A stretch of DNA of 9,078 nucleotides from JAUPVN01 sp964423475 (GCA_964423475.1 CAYRFD010000038.1:1-9078), one strand, 5' to 3'; shown: positions 1-6,886, numbered from the stretch's first letter. Program-made: numbers and translations. Notes: a model not told the origin generated them from the letters alone.

Positions 1-55
1 AGGAAATCGGGTTTTCATCCCGGCAATAGGAGTTCGATTCTCCTTGGGGTCACCA
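1..55 (+). tRNA. tRNA-Glu (UUC), 3' part; 5' end lies outside the window
   Basis: The anticodon arm is at 7-23: a 5-bp stem (7-11 with 19-23, outermost pair U-G) closes the 7-base loop TTTTCAT, placing anticodon TTC at positions 34-36 of the tRNA, which reads the glutamate codons GAA/GAG. A 4-base variable region (24-27) follows. The T arm is perfect: AGGAG (28-32), loop TTCGATT (33-39), CTCCT (40-44). The 3' acceptor strand TGGGGTC (45-51), discriminator A52 and a genomically encoded CCA (53-55) complete the end. The 5' acceptor strand and most of the D arm lie upstream of the window, so the gene is cut by the window edge rather than broken. The matching 5' acceptor strand should read close to GACCCCA. 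Confidence 0.93.
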
Positions 56-93
56 CTATAAAAACCTCATCTTTTTGGGGCTTTTATAGTTTT
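55..93 (+). terminator. Terminator-like hairpin after tRNA-Glu
   Basis: ACTATAAAA (55-63) pairs with TTTTATAGT (82-90). After one A/C mismatch the helix continues with CC (65-66) against GG (79-80). The T-rich loop lies between, and the helix runs directly into TTTT (90-93). The position immediately after the tRNA CCA and before the next promoter fits an intrinsic terminator separating the tRNA from pyk. The stem is AT-rich and the U tract is short, so termination may be partial. Confidence 0.55.
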
Positions 94-139
94 AAAACGT
101 AGTTAAAACCATATCTAGACTCTGTAAATTAACTGGTTA

Positions 140-148
140 TGCTACAAT
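140..148 (+). promoter_or_regulatory. Extended -10 promoter for the pyk operon
   Basis: TG at 140-141, one base, then TACAAT at 143-148 form an extended -10 element. No convincing -35 hexamer lies 16-18 bases upstream (the region reads about CTCTGT), which is typical of extended -10 promoters. Transcription would start near 155, giving a leader of about 30 bases before the ATG at 185. The same TGnTAYAATA pattern precedes the helicase gene and the cell-wall hydrolase gene. Confidence 0.55.
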
Positions 149-184
149 AAAAATAACATAAGCCTAAAAAAGAATTAATTATAT

Positions 185-1615
185 ATGGTTACAACTCCAC
201 AAAAGCAAATTAAAGATTATAAAAGAACTAAAATTATTGTAACCTATGGCCCTAAAACTTCTAGTTACGAAAAGCTATATCAAATGATAGAGGCTGGGGC
301 TAACGGTATTAGGCTTAATTTTAGCCATGGCACATACGAACAGCACGCACAGGTAGTTGCTAATGTAAAAAAAGCAAGTTTAGCACTTGGCAAACCAGTT
401 GCAATTATTCAAGATTTGCAAGGCCCCAAAATACGTTTGGGCGATTTTGATGGTTTAGTAAAAATAGGCGTTGGGCAAAGCCTTTCTTTGCGTTTTGGTG
501 CAGACTACGCTAGAGAAGGTGTTTTGCCTATGCAGTACGATTTAAGCAAAAAAGTAAAACGTGGTGAAAGATTATATATATTTGACGGCAAAGTAAAAAC
601 TACGGTTACTGCCGTAAAAGATGGTGTTGTATATGTAAGGGCAGATACGGCCGGAGAAGTCTCTGCTCGAAAGGGCATTAATTTACCAGATACAGACTTT
701 GGTGGTGACATTATTACCCAAAAAGATAATAAAGATATTGTTTTTGGGGTTGAGCAAGGAGTAGATTACGTAGCATTAAGTTTTGTGCAATCTGCAGAAG
801 ATGTGGTTAATCTTAAAAGAAAATTAATTAATCTTGGTGCAAATTCTAGAGTAATATCTAAAATAGAGACTCGCTCTGCCTTAAACGATATAGAAGCAAT
901 TGTACAAGAAAGTGATGCCGTTATGGTTGCCAGAGGGGATTTAGCTACAGAAACAAGCCCAGAAGAAGTGCCAGTTACTCAGCGTAAAATTGTGCATTTA
1001 GGTGTAAGACACGCAAAACCAGTTATTATTGCTACCCAGATGCTTGCTAGCATGACAAAAGCGCCAGAGCCAACCAGGGCAGAAGCTAGTGATGTGGCCA
1101 CTGCAGTATTTATTGGTGCAGATGCCGTGATGTTAAGCGATGAAACAGCTAGTGGAGATTTTCCGCTAGAAACAATTGCGGTTATGAAACGAATAGTACG
1201 TTACACAGAGCAGCATTTACTAGAAGCCCCGCATCATGTTTATGAACCTTTAAAAAGTAATTCTAGGCAAGATGCTATTTGTAAGGCAGTAATTGATCTT
1301 GCAAAAGACGTAAATGCACTTGCAATTGTGCCAGAAACTAAAAGTGGGGCAACGGCATACAAAATTGCAGCCTATAGGCCAGATTTGCCAATAATTGCCA
1401 TTACAAGTAGCCATAAGGTGGCTGCTCAGCTAGCTATAGTTTACGGTACAAAATCTTTTGTACGTAAAGATAACCCCAAACAGGCAACTCAGTTTGCAGA
1501 CTGGCTACGTAAAACTAAGTTACTTAAAAAGGGCGATATTATTGTAACTGCATCTGGTAATCACCCAGGGGTTGTGGGTACTACCGACACAATTAAGGTA
1601 AGAGTGGTAGAATAG
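185..1615 (+). CDS. pyk: Pyruvate kinase
   Basis: Converts phosphoenolpyruvate and ADP to pyruvate and ATP in the cytoplasm, the last step of glycolysis. At 476 aa it has the usual bacterial length with no extra C-terminal PEP-utiliser domain. Visible family signatures are the N-terminal barrel motif with R43, N45 and S47 (IRLNFSHG), catalytic K226 and metal ligand E228 (ISKIET), metal ligand D252 (MVARGDL) and the nucleotide-site stretch beginning MLASM and ending in SDETASG. The C-terminal allosteric-type domain ends in the typical TIKVRVV. The segment LQGPKIRL (78-85) carries K82 where K+-dependent enzymes have Glu, with L78, Q79 and L85 also matching the K+-independent group. The N-terminal motif reads TYGPKTS instead of the usual T-IGPAS. 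The ATG is the first possible start, since an in-frame TAA lies at 176-178; no clear Shine-Dalgarno precedes it. It is the first gene of the pyk-pgk-tpiA block, 20 bases before pgk. Confidence 0.96.
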   Translation: MVTTPQKQIKDYKRTKIIVTYGPKTSSYEKLYQMIEAGANGIRLNFSHGTYEQHAQVVANVKKASLALGKPVAIIQDLQGPKIRLGDFDGLVKIGVGQSLSLRFGADYAREGVLPMQYDLSKKVKRGERLYIFDGKVKTTVTAVKDGVVYVRADTAGEVSARKGINLPDTDFGGDIITQKDNKDIVFGVEQGVDYVALSFVQSAEDVVNLKRKLINLGANSRVISKIETRSALNDIEAIVQESDAVMVARGDLATETSPEEVPVTQRKIVHLGVRHAKPVIIATQMLASMTKAPEPTRAEASDVATAVFIGADAVMLSDETASGDFPLETIAVMKRIVRYTEQHLLEAPHHVYEPLKSNSRQDAICKAVIDLAKDVNALAIVPETKSGATAYKIAAYRPDLPIIAITSSHKVAAQLAIVYGTKSFVRKDNPKQATQFADWLRKTKLLKKGDIIVTASGNHPGVVGTTDTIKVRVVE

Positions 1616-1622
1616 ACTTTAT

Positions 1623-1630
1623 AGGGGGTG
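1623..1630 (+). promoter_or_regulatory. Strong Shine-Dalgarno site that fixes the TTG start of pgk
   Basis: AGGGGGTG differs by one base from the ideal AGGAGGTG and ends 5 bases before TTG at 1636. It is by far the best ribosome-binding site in the window and decides the non-ATG start of pgk. No in-frame ATG lies nearby, and the protein N-terminus from this TTG aligns with the family. Confidence 0.8.
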
Positions 1631-1635
1631 GTAAA

Positions 1636-2934
1636 TTGTTCTATAAAAAAACAGTAAATCGTGTGCGTTTGGCTAACAAAAAAGTGCTTTTACGTGCCGA
1701 TTTTAATGTTCCAATTAGCAAAAATGGCGATATTTTAGATGATTACAGAATAAGAAAAACCTTACCCACCATAGAGCATATTATTGGTAGCGGCGCAAGC
1801 TTGGGAATTATTGCTCATTTGGGGCGCCCTAAAAATGGTTATGACAAGAAATTATCTTTAGAGCCCGTTGCCAAAAAATTGCAAGATTTATTACATAAGC
1901 CTGTAATATTTGTACCCGACTGTATTGGTACACAGGCAAAAGAAGCGTTAGCTAACAAGCCAGATGATGCGATTATTTTATTTGATAACGTTAGATTTTA
2001 TAACCAAGAGCTATTAAATGATGATGATTTTGCAACTCAGCTTGCAGATGGTTTTGATATTTTTGTGCAAGATGCTTTTGGGGTTGTTCATAAAAAACAT
2101 GCCTCTGTAGAAGCTATTACTCATCATCTACCTAGTTATGCAGGTATATTAGTAGAAAACGAGGTTACAACCATTACTAAAGCCATAGAACACCCAAAAT
2201 TACCGTTGGCGGTTATTGTTGGTGGCGCAAAAATATCTGATAAAATTGATCTTTTGCATACCTTTATAGATAAAGCAGATTACGTAGCGGTAGTGGGGGC
2301 AATGGCAAACACATTTTTACTAGCACTTGGTTACGAAGTTGGGGCCAGCTTGGTAGACCCAAGGGCGATTAAAAATGCTAAAGAAATTTTACGCAGAGCT
2401 AATGCAAAATCTAAAGAACAAAATTTTACTTTTTATTTACCACACGATGTAGTTGTTACCACTGCTATAGATGTTGCAAAACCTACAAGAGTAGTAGATA
2501 TTGCTCAGCATACATGGGCTGATATTACGGCTTATCCGGCGCGCCCCAAAAAGCATAGTTTTACTGTTGGTAAACAAGAAATTATTGCAGATATTGGGCC
2601 AATGAGCGCCAGTGCAATAGCCGGGGCAATTGCACTATCTAAAACAGTTATCTGGAACGGTACAGCTGGTATTACAGAAACTCCTGGCTTAAATGGCGCA
2701 GCAGCTCCTTATGCTCATGGAACAAAAATAATTGCCGAGGCACTTTGCGGTGAGCATGCAGGACACAAAAATAAGCCTTTTAGTATTGTTGGTGGTGGTG
2801 ATACTGTTGCTTATGTAGAATCTGTAGATGGGTTAAGAGAGCAGCTTGGACATGTATCTACCGGTGGTGGTGCCAGTTTAGACGTACTGGCTGGTAAAAA
2901 ACTCCCCGGGGTAGAGGCGCTTTTATCTGCATAA
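1636..2934 (+). CDS. pgk: Phosphoglycerate kinase (divergent, with insertions)
   Basis: Transfers phosphate from 1,3-bisphosphoglycerate to ADP, giving 3-phosphoglycerate and ATP in glycolysis. Substrate-site signatures are R20/D22/N24 (LRADFNVP), R38 and HLGRP (61-65); nucleotide-side signatures are GGAKISDKI (196-204), WNG (340-342), E348, GGGDT (386-390) and the closing STGGGASL. The TTG start is set by a strong Shine-Dalgarno. At 432 aa it is longer than the usual 390-417. Compared with E. coli Pgk from memory, about 7 extra residues follow the WNG loop and about 6 more precede GGGDT. Two substitutions stand out: K153 in VHKKHAS where the family has an Arg (AHRAHAS; Arg168 in yeast), and WNGTAG where it has WNGP(M/P/V)G. 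No frame disruption is visible, so these look like genuine divergence. The function call is secure; the kinetic consequences are not known. Confidence 0.95.
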   Translation: MFYKKTVNRVRLANKKVLLRADFNVPISKNGDILDDYRIRKTLPTIEHIIGSGASLGIIAHLGRPKNGYDKKLSLEPVAKKLQDLLHKPVIFVPDCIGTQAKEALANKPDDAIILFDNVRFYNQELLNDDDFATQLADGFDIFVQDAFGVVHKKHASVEAITHHLPSYAGILVENEVTTITKAIEHPKLPLAVIVGGAKISDKIDLLHTFIDKADYVAVVGAMANTFLLALGYEVGASLVDPRAIKNAKEILRRANAKSKEQNFTFYLPHDVVVTTAIDVAKPTRVVDIAQHTWADITAYPARPKKHSFTVGKQEIIADIGPMSASAIAGAIALSKTVIWNGTAGITETPGLNGAAAPYAHGTKIIAEALCGEHAGHKNKPFSIVGGGDTVAYVESVDGLREQLGHVSTGGGASLDVLAGKKLPGVEALLSA

Positions 2935-2980
2935 TATAAAATTATTTGATATTATATAAAGCATAAGCAATTATACAACT

Positions 2981-3781
2981 ATGACACTTACAAAAAAAAT
3001 ACTAATAGTAGCCAACTGGAAGATGAACTTAAATGTTAGCCAAGCAAGTTTGCTGGTTCATAAGTTAGATAAAAAAATACCTATTCATAAAGATCTAGAG
3101 GTAGTGTTAGCACCGCCAATGTTACAATTACAGCCCTTAAGTTTACAAATAGATCATCGTAAATTTAAGCTTGCCTCTCAGGATGCTTATTATAAAGACG
3201 AAGGAGCCTATACTGGCCAAGTATCTTTTACTATGTTAAGCCATTTGGTGCAATATGGAATAGTTGGTCATTCGGAAAGGCGCAATATTTTTAACGAATC
3301 TTTAACAGAAACTGCTCAAAAAGTTGCGGCAGCGTATAGAAACGGCATTACACCAATTTTATGCGTTGGTGAAACTAAAATAGAACGCTTAAGCGGAGAA
3401 ACAAATCAAGTTTTGCACGATCAGGTTGTTTCGGCTTTATCTAATATTACAAGCGAAGAGGTAAGATCTTTAGTTATTGCTTACGAGCCAGTTTGGGCTA
3501 TAGGAAATGGCGAACCCGCTAAACCCAAAGATGTGGCAAATGCAATTAAAACAATAAAGTTAAACGTTTTAGAGCTTTATGGCAAAAAGGCTGCAGAGGA
3601 AGTAAGGATTTTGTACGGTGGTAGTGTAACACCAGATACTGTATCTGGCTATATACGTCTGCCAGAAGTAGATGGATTTCTTGTTGGGGGTGCTAGTTTA
3701 AACTATTTGTCTTTTAGCGATATTGTTGCAAACGCATATAGAGTAGGCCGAGGTTTAACAACAAAACAGGATAAGGCTTAG
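2981..3781 (+). CDS. tpiA: Triosephosphate isomerase
   Basis: Interconverts dihydroxyacetone phosphate and glyceraldehyde 3-phosphate as a cytoplasmic TIM barrel, normally a dimer. All catalytic residues are visible: N12 and K14 (ANWKMN), electrophile H97 (VGHSERR) and catalytic base E169 in AYEPVWAIGNG, which leads into flexible loop 6. The phosphate-gripping LYGGSV and FLVGGASL motifs follow near the C-terminus. Its 266 aa are slightly above the usual 250. The ATG is supported by the correct spacing to NWKMN. There is no recognisable Shine-Dalgarno in the 46-base gap after pgk, which is almost pure A/T. It is probably cotranscribed with pyk and pgk, and the small membrane protein gene follows 5 bases after its TAG stop. 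Confidence 0.96.
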   Translation: MTLTKKILIVANWKMNLNVSQASLLVHKLDKKIPIHKDLEVVLAPPMLQLQPLSLQIDHRKFKLASQDAYYKDEGAYTGQVSFTMLSHLVQYGIVGHSERRNIFNESLTETAQKVAAAYRNGITPILCVGETKIERLSGETNQVLHDQVVSALSNITSEEVRSLVIAYEPVWAIGNGEPAKPKDVANAIKTIKLNVLELYGKKAAEEVRILYGGSVTPDTVSGYIRLPEVDGFLVGGASLNYLSFSDIVANAYRVGRGLTTKQDKA

Positions 3782-3786
3782 TAATT

Positions 3787-4194
3787 ATGCCAGATGAAAT
3801 AAAAAATGATAAGACAGATGAGCCTAAAATAGATCCACCGTCTTTACAAAATCATTCTGGTAAAGTAATTGTACCTGTTTCTGAACAACCTGAAGTTGCT
3901 AATAATAAAGAAGCAGACGATAATGATGTAAAACAATCACCACCAGTAAAAGAAGAACTACCAAAACCTACAAAAGAATCTCCTTTATCTACAGATATAA
4001 ATATAGATAGCCAGAGCAATGACAGTATTACAAACAATATGCAACAGCCACGTATATATGATACTAAACAATATTATGTACCAATTAACGACACAAATCA
4101 TAAACACGGTTTTATTGTAGGCACAATAATTGCCGGTGTAGTAACGGCAGTTTTAGCCGTTAGTGTGTTGGCCATAATTTCTATGTCTGCGTAG
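3787..4194 (+). CDS. Small acidic protein with one C-terminal membrane segment, function unknown
   Basis: I do not recognise a family. The 135-aa product has a long hydrophilic N-terminal part (about 1-104) rich in Asp, Glu, Lys, Pro, Asn, Ser and Gln, with no Cys or Trp, which looks intrinsically disordered. A short aromatic patch (RIYDTKQYYVP) and the basic run NHKHG follow. A single hydrophobic helix (about 109-132) ends almost at the C-terminus. There is no N-terminal signal peptide. With basic residues before the helix and none after it, the positive-inside rule predicts a tail-anchored protein with its disordered part in the cytoplasm. It starts 5 bases after the tpiA stop, with a weak AAGG about 10 bases upstream of ATG, so it is probably read with tpiA. 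The frame is open between tightly spaced genes and a promoter follows it, which supports a real gene. Its composition suggests fast evolution; a link to glycolysis is not shown. Confidence 0.75.
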   Translation: MPDEIKNDKTDEPKIDPPSLQNHSGKVIVPVSEQPEVANNKEADDNDVKQSPPVKEELPKPTKESPLSTDINIDSQSNDSITNNMQQPRIYDTKQYYVPINDTNHKHGFIVGTIIAGVVTAVLAVSVLAIISMSA

Positions 4195-4220
4195 TTTTTT
4201 GTTGTACACAGATTACACAA

Positions 4221-4249
4221 CAGACAGTAAGCCCCTAAATTGGTACAAT
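4221..4249 (+). promoter_or_regulatory. Promoter for pcrA-NUDIX, predicted leaderless
   Basis: CAGACA (4221-4226, four of six matches to TTGACA) is separated by 17 bases from TACAAT (4244-4249), which also has an upstream TG at 4241-4242 making an extended -10. A start about 7 bases below the -10 falls at 4255-4257, only 1-3 bases before the ATG at 4258. No Shine-Dalgarno lies between. An in-frame TAG at 4249-4251 excludes an upstream start. Confidence 0.6.
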
Positions 4250-4257
4250 AGATATAT

Positions 4258-6402
4258 ATGGTAAATCACCAAAAAAATAATTTAAACCCAGAACAACAAA
4301 GAGCAGTACAAACAACAGAAGGTCCTTTGCTAATTTTGGCCGGAGCAGGAAGTGGAAAAACTAAAACACTAACCCATAGAATTGCTTATATTTTAGAACA
4401 AAATTTGGCCACGCCGTATCAAATATTGGCTGTTACCTTTACTAATAAGGCAGCTAAAGAAATGCGCGAGCGAGTAGCTAGTTTACTGGGTGCAAAAAGT
4501 GGTGATAGGGCTTTTATGCCGTATATGGGAACTTTTCATGGTATTTGTGTAAAAATATTACGTCAAGATGGTGATTTTATTGGTGTACCTAAAAATTTTA
4601 TTATTTATGACGAATCAGATAGGCAAACACTGGTAAAACAACTTGCAAAGCAGCTCCAACTAGACGATAAACAGCACCCCTTTAGGGCTTTAAGTGGGTG
4701 TATTAGCAGCGCTAAAAACGAACTAGTAACCCCTGCAGAATATCAATCGGTTGCAAAATCTCCTACTCAGCGCGCCGCAGCTCAAATTTTTCCACTCTAT
4801 GAACAGGCTTTAAAACGCCAGGGAGCGCTAGATTTTGACGATTTAATTGGCAGAACGGTTGCCTTGTTTAAAACCAATAAACAAGTTCAAGAAAAGTGGC
4901 AAAATCAGTTTAAATATATAATGATAGATGAATACCAAGATACAAACACTGCCCAGTATGCTTTAATTAAGCTATTAACAAACAAACAAAAAAATTTGTG
5001 TGTAGTGGGAGATGACTGGCAGAGTATTTATAGCTTTAGGGGTGCAGATTTTACAAATATATTAAATTTTGAAAAAGATAATAAAAAAGCCACAATAATA
5101 CGTTTAGAGCAAAACTACCGTAGCACAAAACATATTTTAGATGCCGCACATGCTGTTATTGCAAAAAATAAGCAACGATCAGATAAAAAACTTTGGACGG
5201 CCCAAGAAGGTGGTTTGCCACTGCAGGTTATAAGCTCTTTTAACGAACGCGTAGAAGCAGAAAATATTGTACGCCGTATTCAGACCCAAAACGACATGAA
5301 TGTACGTAAATATAAAGAATTTGCTATTTTATATCGTACCAATGCTCAAAGTAGAGGACTAGAAGAGCAGTTTGTTAGGTTTGGTATACCATATAAAGTG
5401 GTTGGAGGGGTTAGATTTTACGAACGAGCAGAAATTAAAGATATGCTGGCATATTTGCGTCTTTTGTATCAACCTCAAGATATGGTGAGCTTTAGGCGCG
5501 TAATTAATGTGCCAACAAGAGGCATTGGCGCCACCACAATAAAGCAATTTAATGCTTGGCAAGAAGCAAATAATTTAACCTTACAAGAGGCACTAGAGCG
5601 TATTTATGAAGCGCCAATTACACCAAGAGCTCAAAAAGCAATTGCCGATTTTGCAGAAATGATTACTAAACTAAGGGCCCAAAGCCAAACCTTACCTGTT
5701 GCAACATTGCTAGAACAGCTTATAAAAATTACAGATTATTTTAAATATTTAGATGATGGAACTATACAATCAGAAAGCAGAGTAGAAAATGTTAAAGAGC
5801 TACTTAGCGTTGCTAAGGCCTATTCTGATGTTGGCCTAGATAGCTTTTTAGAAGAAGTAGCCCTAGTTAGTGATATAGACTCTTTAGACCAAAATGCCGA
5901 TGCGGTTACGTTAATGACCCTGCATGCCGCTAAAGGCTTGGAGTTTCCGGTTGTATTTATGAGTGGCATGGAAGAAAGTATTTTTCCGCACAGCAGAGCA
6001 TCTTTTGACCAATCAGAAATGGAAGAAGAGCGCCGGCTTTGTTATGTAGGTATGACTCGTGCAAAAGAAGAATTATATTTAACTCATGCAGATTCTAGGG
6101 TTTTATTTGGGGCTATTCAGCATAATCCACCAAGCCGTTTTATATCAGAGGTAGATAGTGAACAACTTCATTTAGCATCTAATTTGCCGGGTGTAGATGA
6201 TGGCTCTATGCGTTTGAATGGAAGCGTAAATGTAAACGAGCCGCATTATGTGGTAGAGCTAGAATCTGGCGATCAAGTAAGACACCAATTATTTGGCCAG
6301 GGAACGGTTGTAGAAGTAGCCGGAGATGTTGCTGCTGTGTATTTTAAGGGGCGTGGTGTAAAACGGCTTAATACTTCTTTTGCACCCCTAGAAAAACTGT
6401 AA
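4258..6402 (+). CDS. pcrA: UvrD/PcrA-type superfamily 1A DNA helicase
   Basis: ATP-driven 3'-5' DNA helicase/translocase acting in nucleotide-excision and mismatch repair, replication and clearing RecA filaments. The 714 aa match PcrA (about 720). Helicase motifs appear in order: Q motif LNPEQQRAV (9-17), Walker A AGAGSGKT (28-35), Ia TFTNKAAKEM, Ib GTFHG, Walker B DEYQDT (224-229), motif III GDDWQSIYSFRG (251-262), motif IV NYRST (286-290), motif V TLMTLHAAKGLEF (551-563) and motif VI EEERRLCYVGMTRAK (589-603). The C-terminal segment (about 667-714) with GDQVRHQLFGQGTVVEV and FKGRGVKRL is the Tudor-like tail of PcrA/UvrD, which argues against Rep or RecB. W254 in motif III replaces the Asp common in PcrA (GDADQSIY). 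The ATG is the only possible start. The stop overlaps the NUDIX start by one base, so the two should be translationally coupled. PcrA and UvrD cannot be separated firmly by eye. Confidence 0.93.
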   Translation: MVNHQKNNLNPEQQRAVQTTEGPLLILAGAGSGKTKTLTHRIAYILEQNLATPYQILAVTFTNKAAKEMRERVASLLGAKSGDRAFMPYMGTFHGICVKILRQDGDFIGVPKNFIIYDESDRQTLVKQLAKQLQLDDKQHPFRALSGCISSAKNELVTPAEYQSVAKSPTQRAAAQIFPLYEQALKRQGALDFDDLIGRTVALFKTNKQVQEKWQNQFKYIMIDEYQDTNTAQYALIKLLTNKQKNLCVVGDDWQSIYSFRGADFTNILNFEKDNKKATIIRLEQNYRSTKHILDAAHAVIAKNKQRSDKKLWTAQEGGLPLQVISSFNERVEAENIVRRIQTQNDMNVRKYKEFAILYRTNAQSRGLEEQFVRFGIPYKVVGGVRFYERAEIKDMLAYLRLLYQPQDMVSFRRVINVPTRGIGATTIKQFNAWQEANNLTLQEALERIYEAPITPRAQKAIADFAEMITKLRAQSQTLPVATLLEQLIKITDYFKYLDDGTIQSESRVENVKELLSVAKAYSDVGLDSFLEEVALVSDIDSLDQNADAVTLMTLHAAKGLEFPVVFMSGMEESIFPHSRASFDQSEMEEERRLCYVGMTRAKEELYLTHADSRVLFGAIQHNPPSRFISEVDSEQLHLASNLPGVDDGSMRLNGSVNVNEPHYVVELESGDQVRHQLFGQGTVVEVAGDVAAVYFKGRGVKRLNTSFAPLEKL

Positions 6403-6851
6403 TGTTGCCACTTTGGCTAGGAAAAATTGGTTATATTATTACTCGCCCAGGGGTTTACGTATTTATCCGTTTTACTCGCCGATCTTACGTTGTAATAAGG
6501 TTTAAAGACGAAGTTATTGTTACTAAAGATTGGTTAGATATGCATAAAAATTGGCGTTTACCCGGAGGTGGCGTAAAGCGCTCAGAATCACCACAATTAG
6601 GGGCTAAGCGCGAAGTTAAAGAAGAGGTTGGTTTAAATATAGATGCAAAAAGCTTAAAATTTATTAAAAAAGGGGTTCATCCGTCTTTAAAATATCATTT
6701 TTGGGTATACGAACTTATTTTAGATAAAAAACCAAATATAAGCATTAACAGATACGAACTTGCCGAGGCCCGTTGGGTTGATATTAAAAGCTTAAATAAT
6801 TTGCCAAAAGTGTATGAAATAAAACAGTATTTAGATAAATCTGGGGAGTAA
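6402..6851 (+). CDS. NUDIX hydrolase
   Basis: A cytoplasmic NUDIX-fold pyrophosphohydrolase that cleaves nucleoside diphosphates linked to another group. The box is perfect: G56-x5-E62-x7-REVKEEVGL (70-78), with the metal-binding glutamates E71, E74 and E75. It is preceded by WRLPGGGV, as usual. At 149 aa it is a single-domain protein. The N-terminal 30 residues (LPLWLGKIGYIITRPG and the following segment) are hydrophobic and basic, which could give loose membrane association, but no clear transmembrane helix is present. The substrate cannot be told from the sequence: an oxidised-nucleotide, ADP-ribose or NDP-sugar pyrophosphatase are all possible. Its ATG shares one base with the pcrA stop (TAATG) and has no Shine-Dalgarno of its own, so it is likely translated by coupling. 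Pairing with a repair helicase makes nucleotide-pool cleaning attractive, but this is inference only. Confidence 0.9.
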   Translation: MLPLWLGKIGYIITRPGVYVFIRFTRRSYVVIRFKDEVIVTKDWLDMHKNWRLPGGGVKRSESPQLGAKREVKEEVGLNIDAKSLKFIKKGVHPSLKYHFWVYELILDKKPNISINRYELAEARWVDIKSLNNLPKVYEIKQYLDKSGE

Positions 6852-6876
6852 CAGGCTTGCATTAGTGTGGTATAAT
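6848..6876 (+). promoter_or_regulatory. Promoter for the cell-wall hydrolase-rsmA operon
   Basis: A consensus TATAAT lies at 6871-6876 with TG at 6868-6869, an extended -10. GTAACA at 6848-6853 (four of six matches to TTGACA) stands 17 bases upstream and overlaps the stop codon of the NUDIX gene. Transcription would start near 6883, giving a leader of about 70 bases before the ATG at 6954. It is the best-matching promoter in the window. Confidence 0.7.
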
Positions 6877-6886
6877 ATACTTTAGT

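Noticed and set aside
2931..2980. AT-only inverted repeat (ATAATAT 2931-2937 with ATATTAT 2949-2955) and a possible TTGATA/TTATAC promoter before tpiA.
   Set aside because: Seven A-T pairs make a weak stem with no T tail, the promoter spacing is 19 bases with a poor -10, and no TG extension is present. In such AT-rich DNA both are expected by chance.
4142..4162. TAACGGC/GCCGTTA inverted repeat near the end of the small membrane protein gene, as a terminator.
   Set aside because: It lies inside the membrane-helix codons (Val-Thr-Ala-Val-Leu-Ala-Val), and no T run follows it directly. The TTTTTT at 4195-4200 is more than 30 bases downstream.
4201..4221. GTTGT/ACAAC hairpin after the small membrane protein gene as a + strand terminator.
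   Set aside because: The stem is only 5 bp, and the T run precedes rather than follows it.
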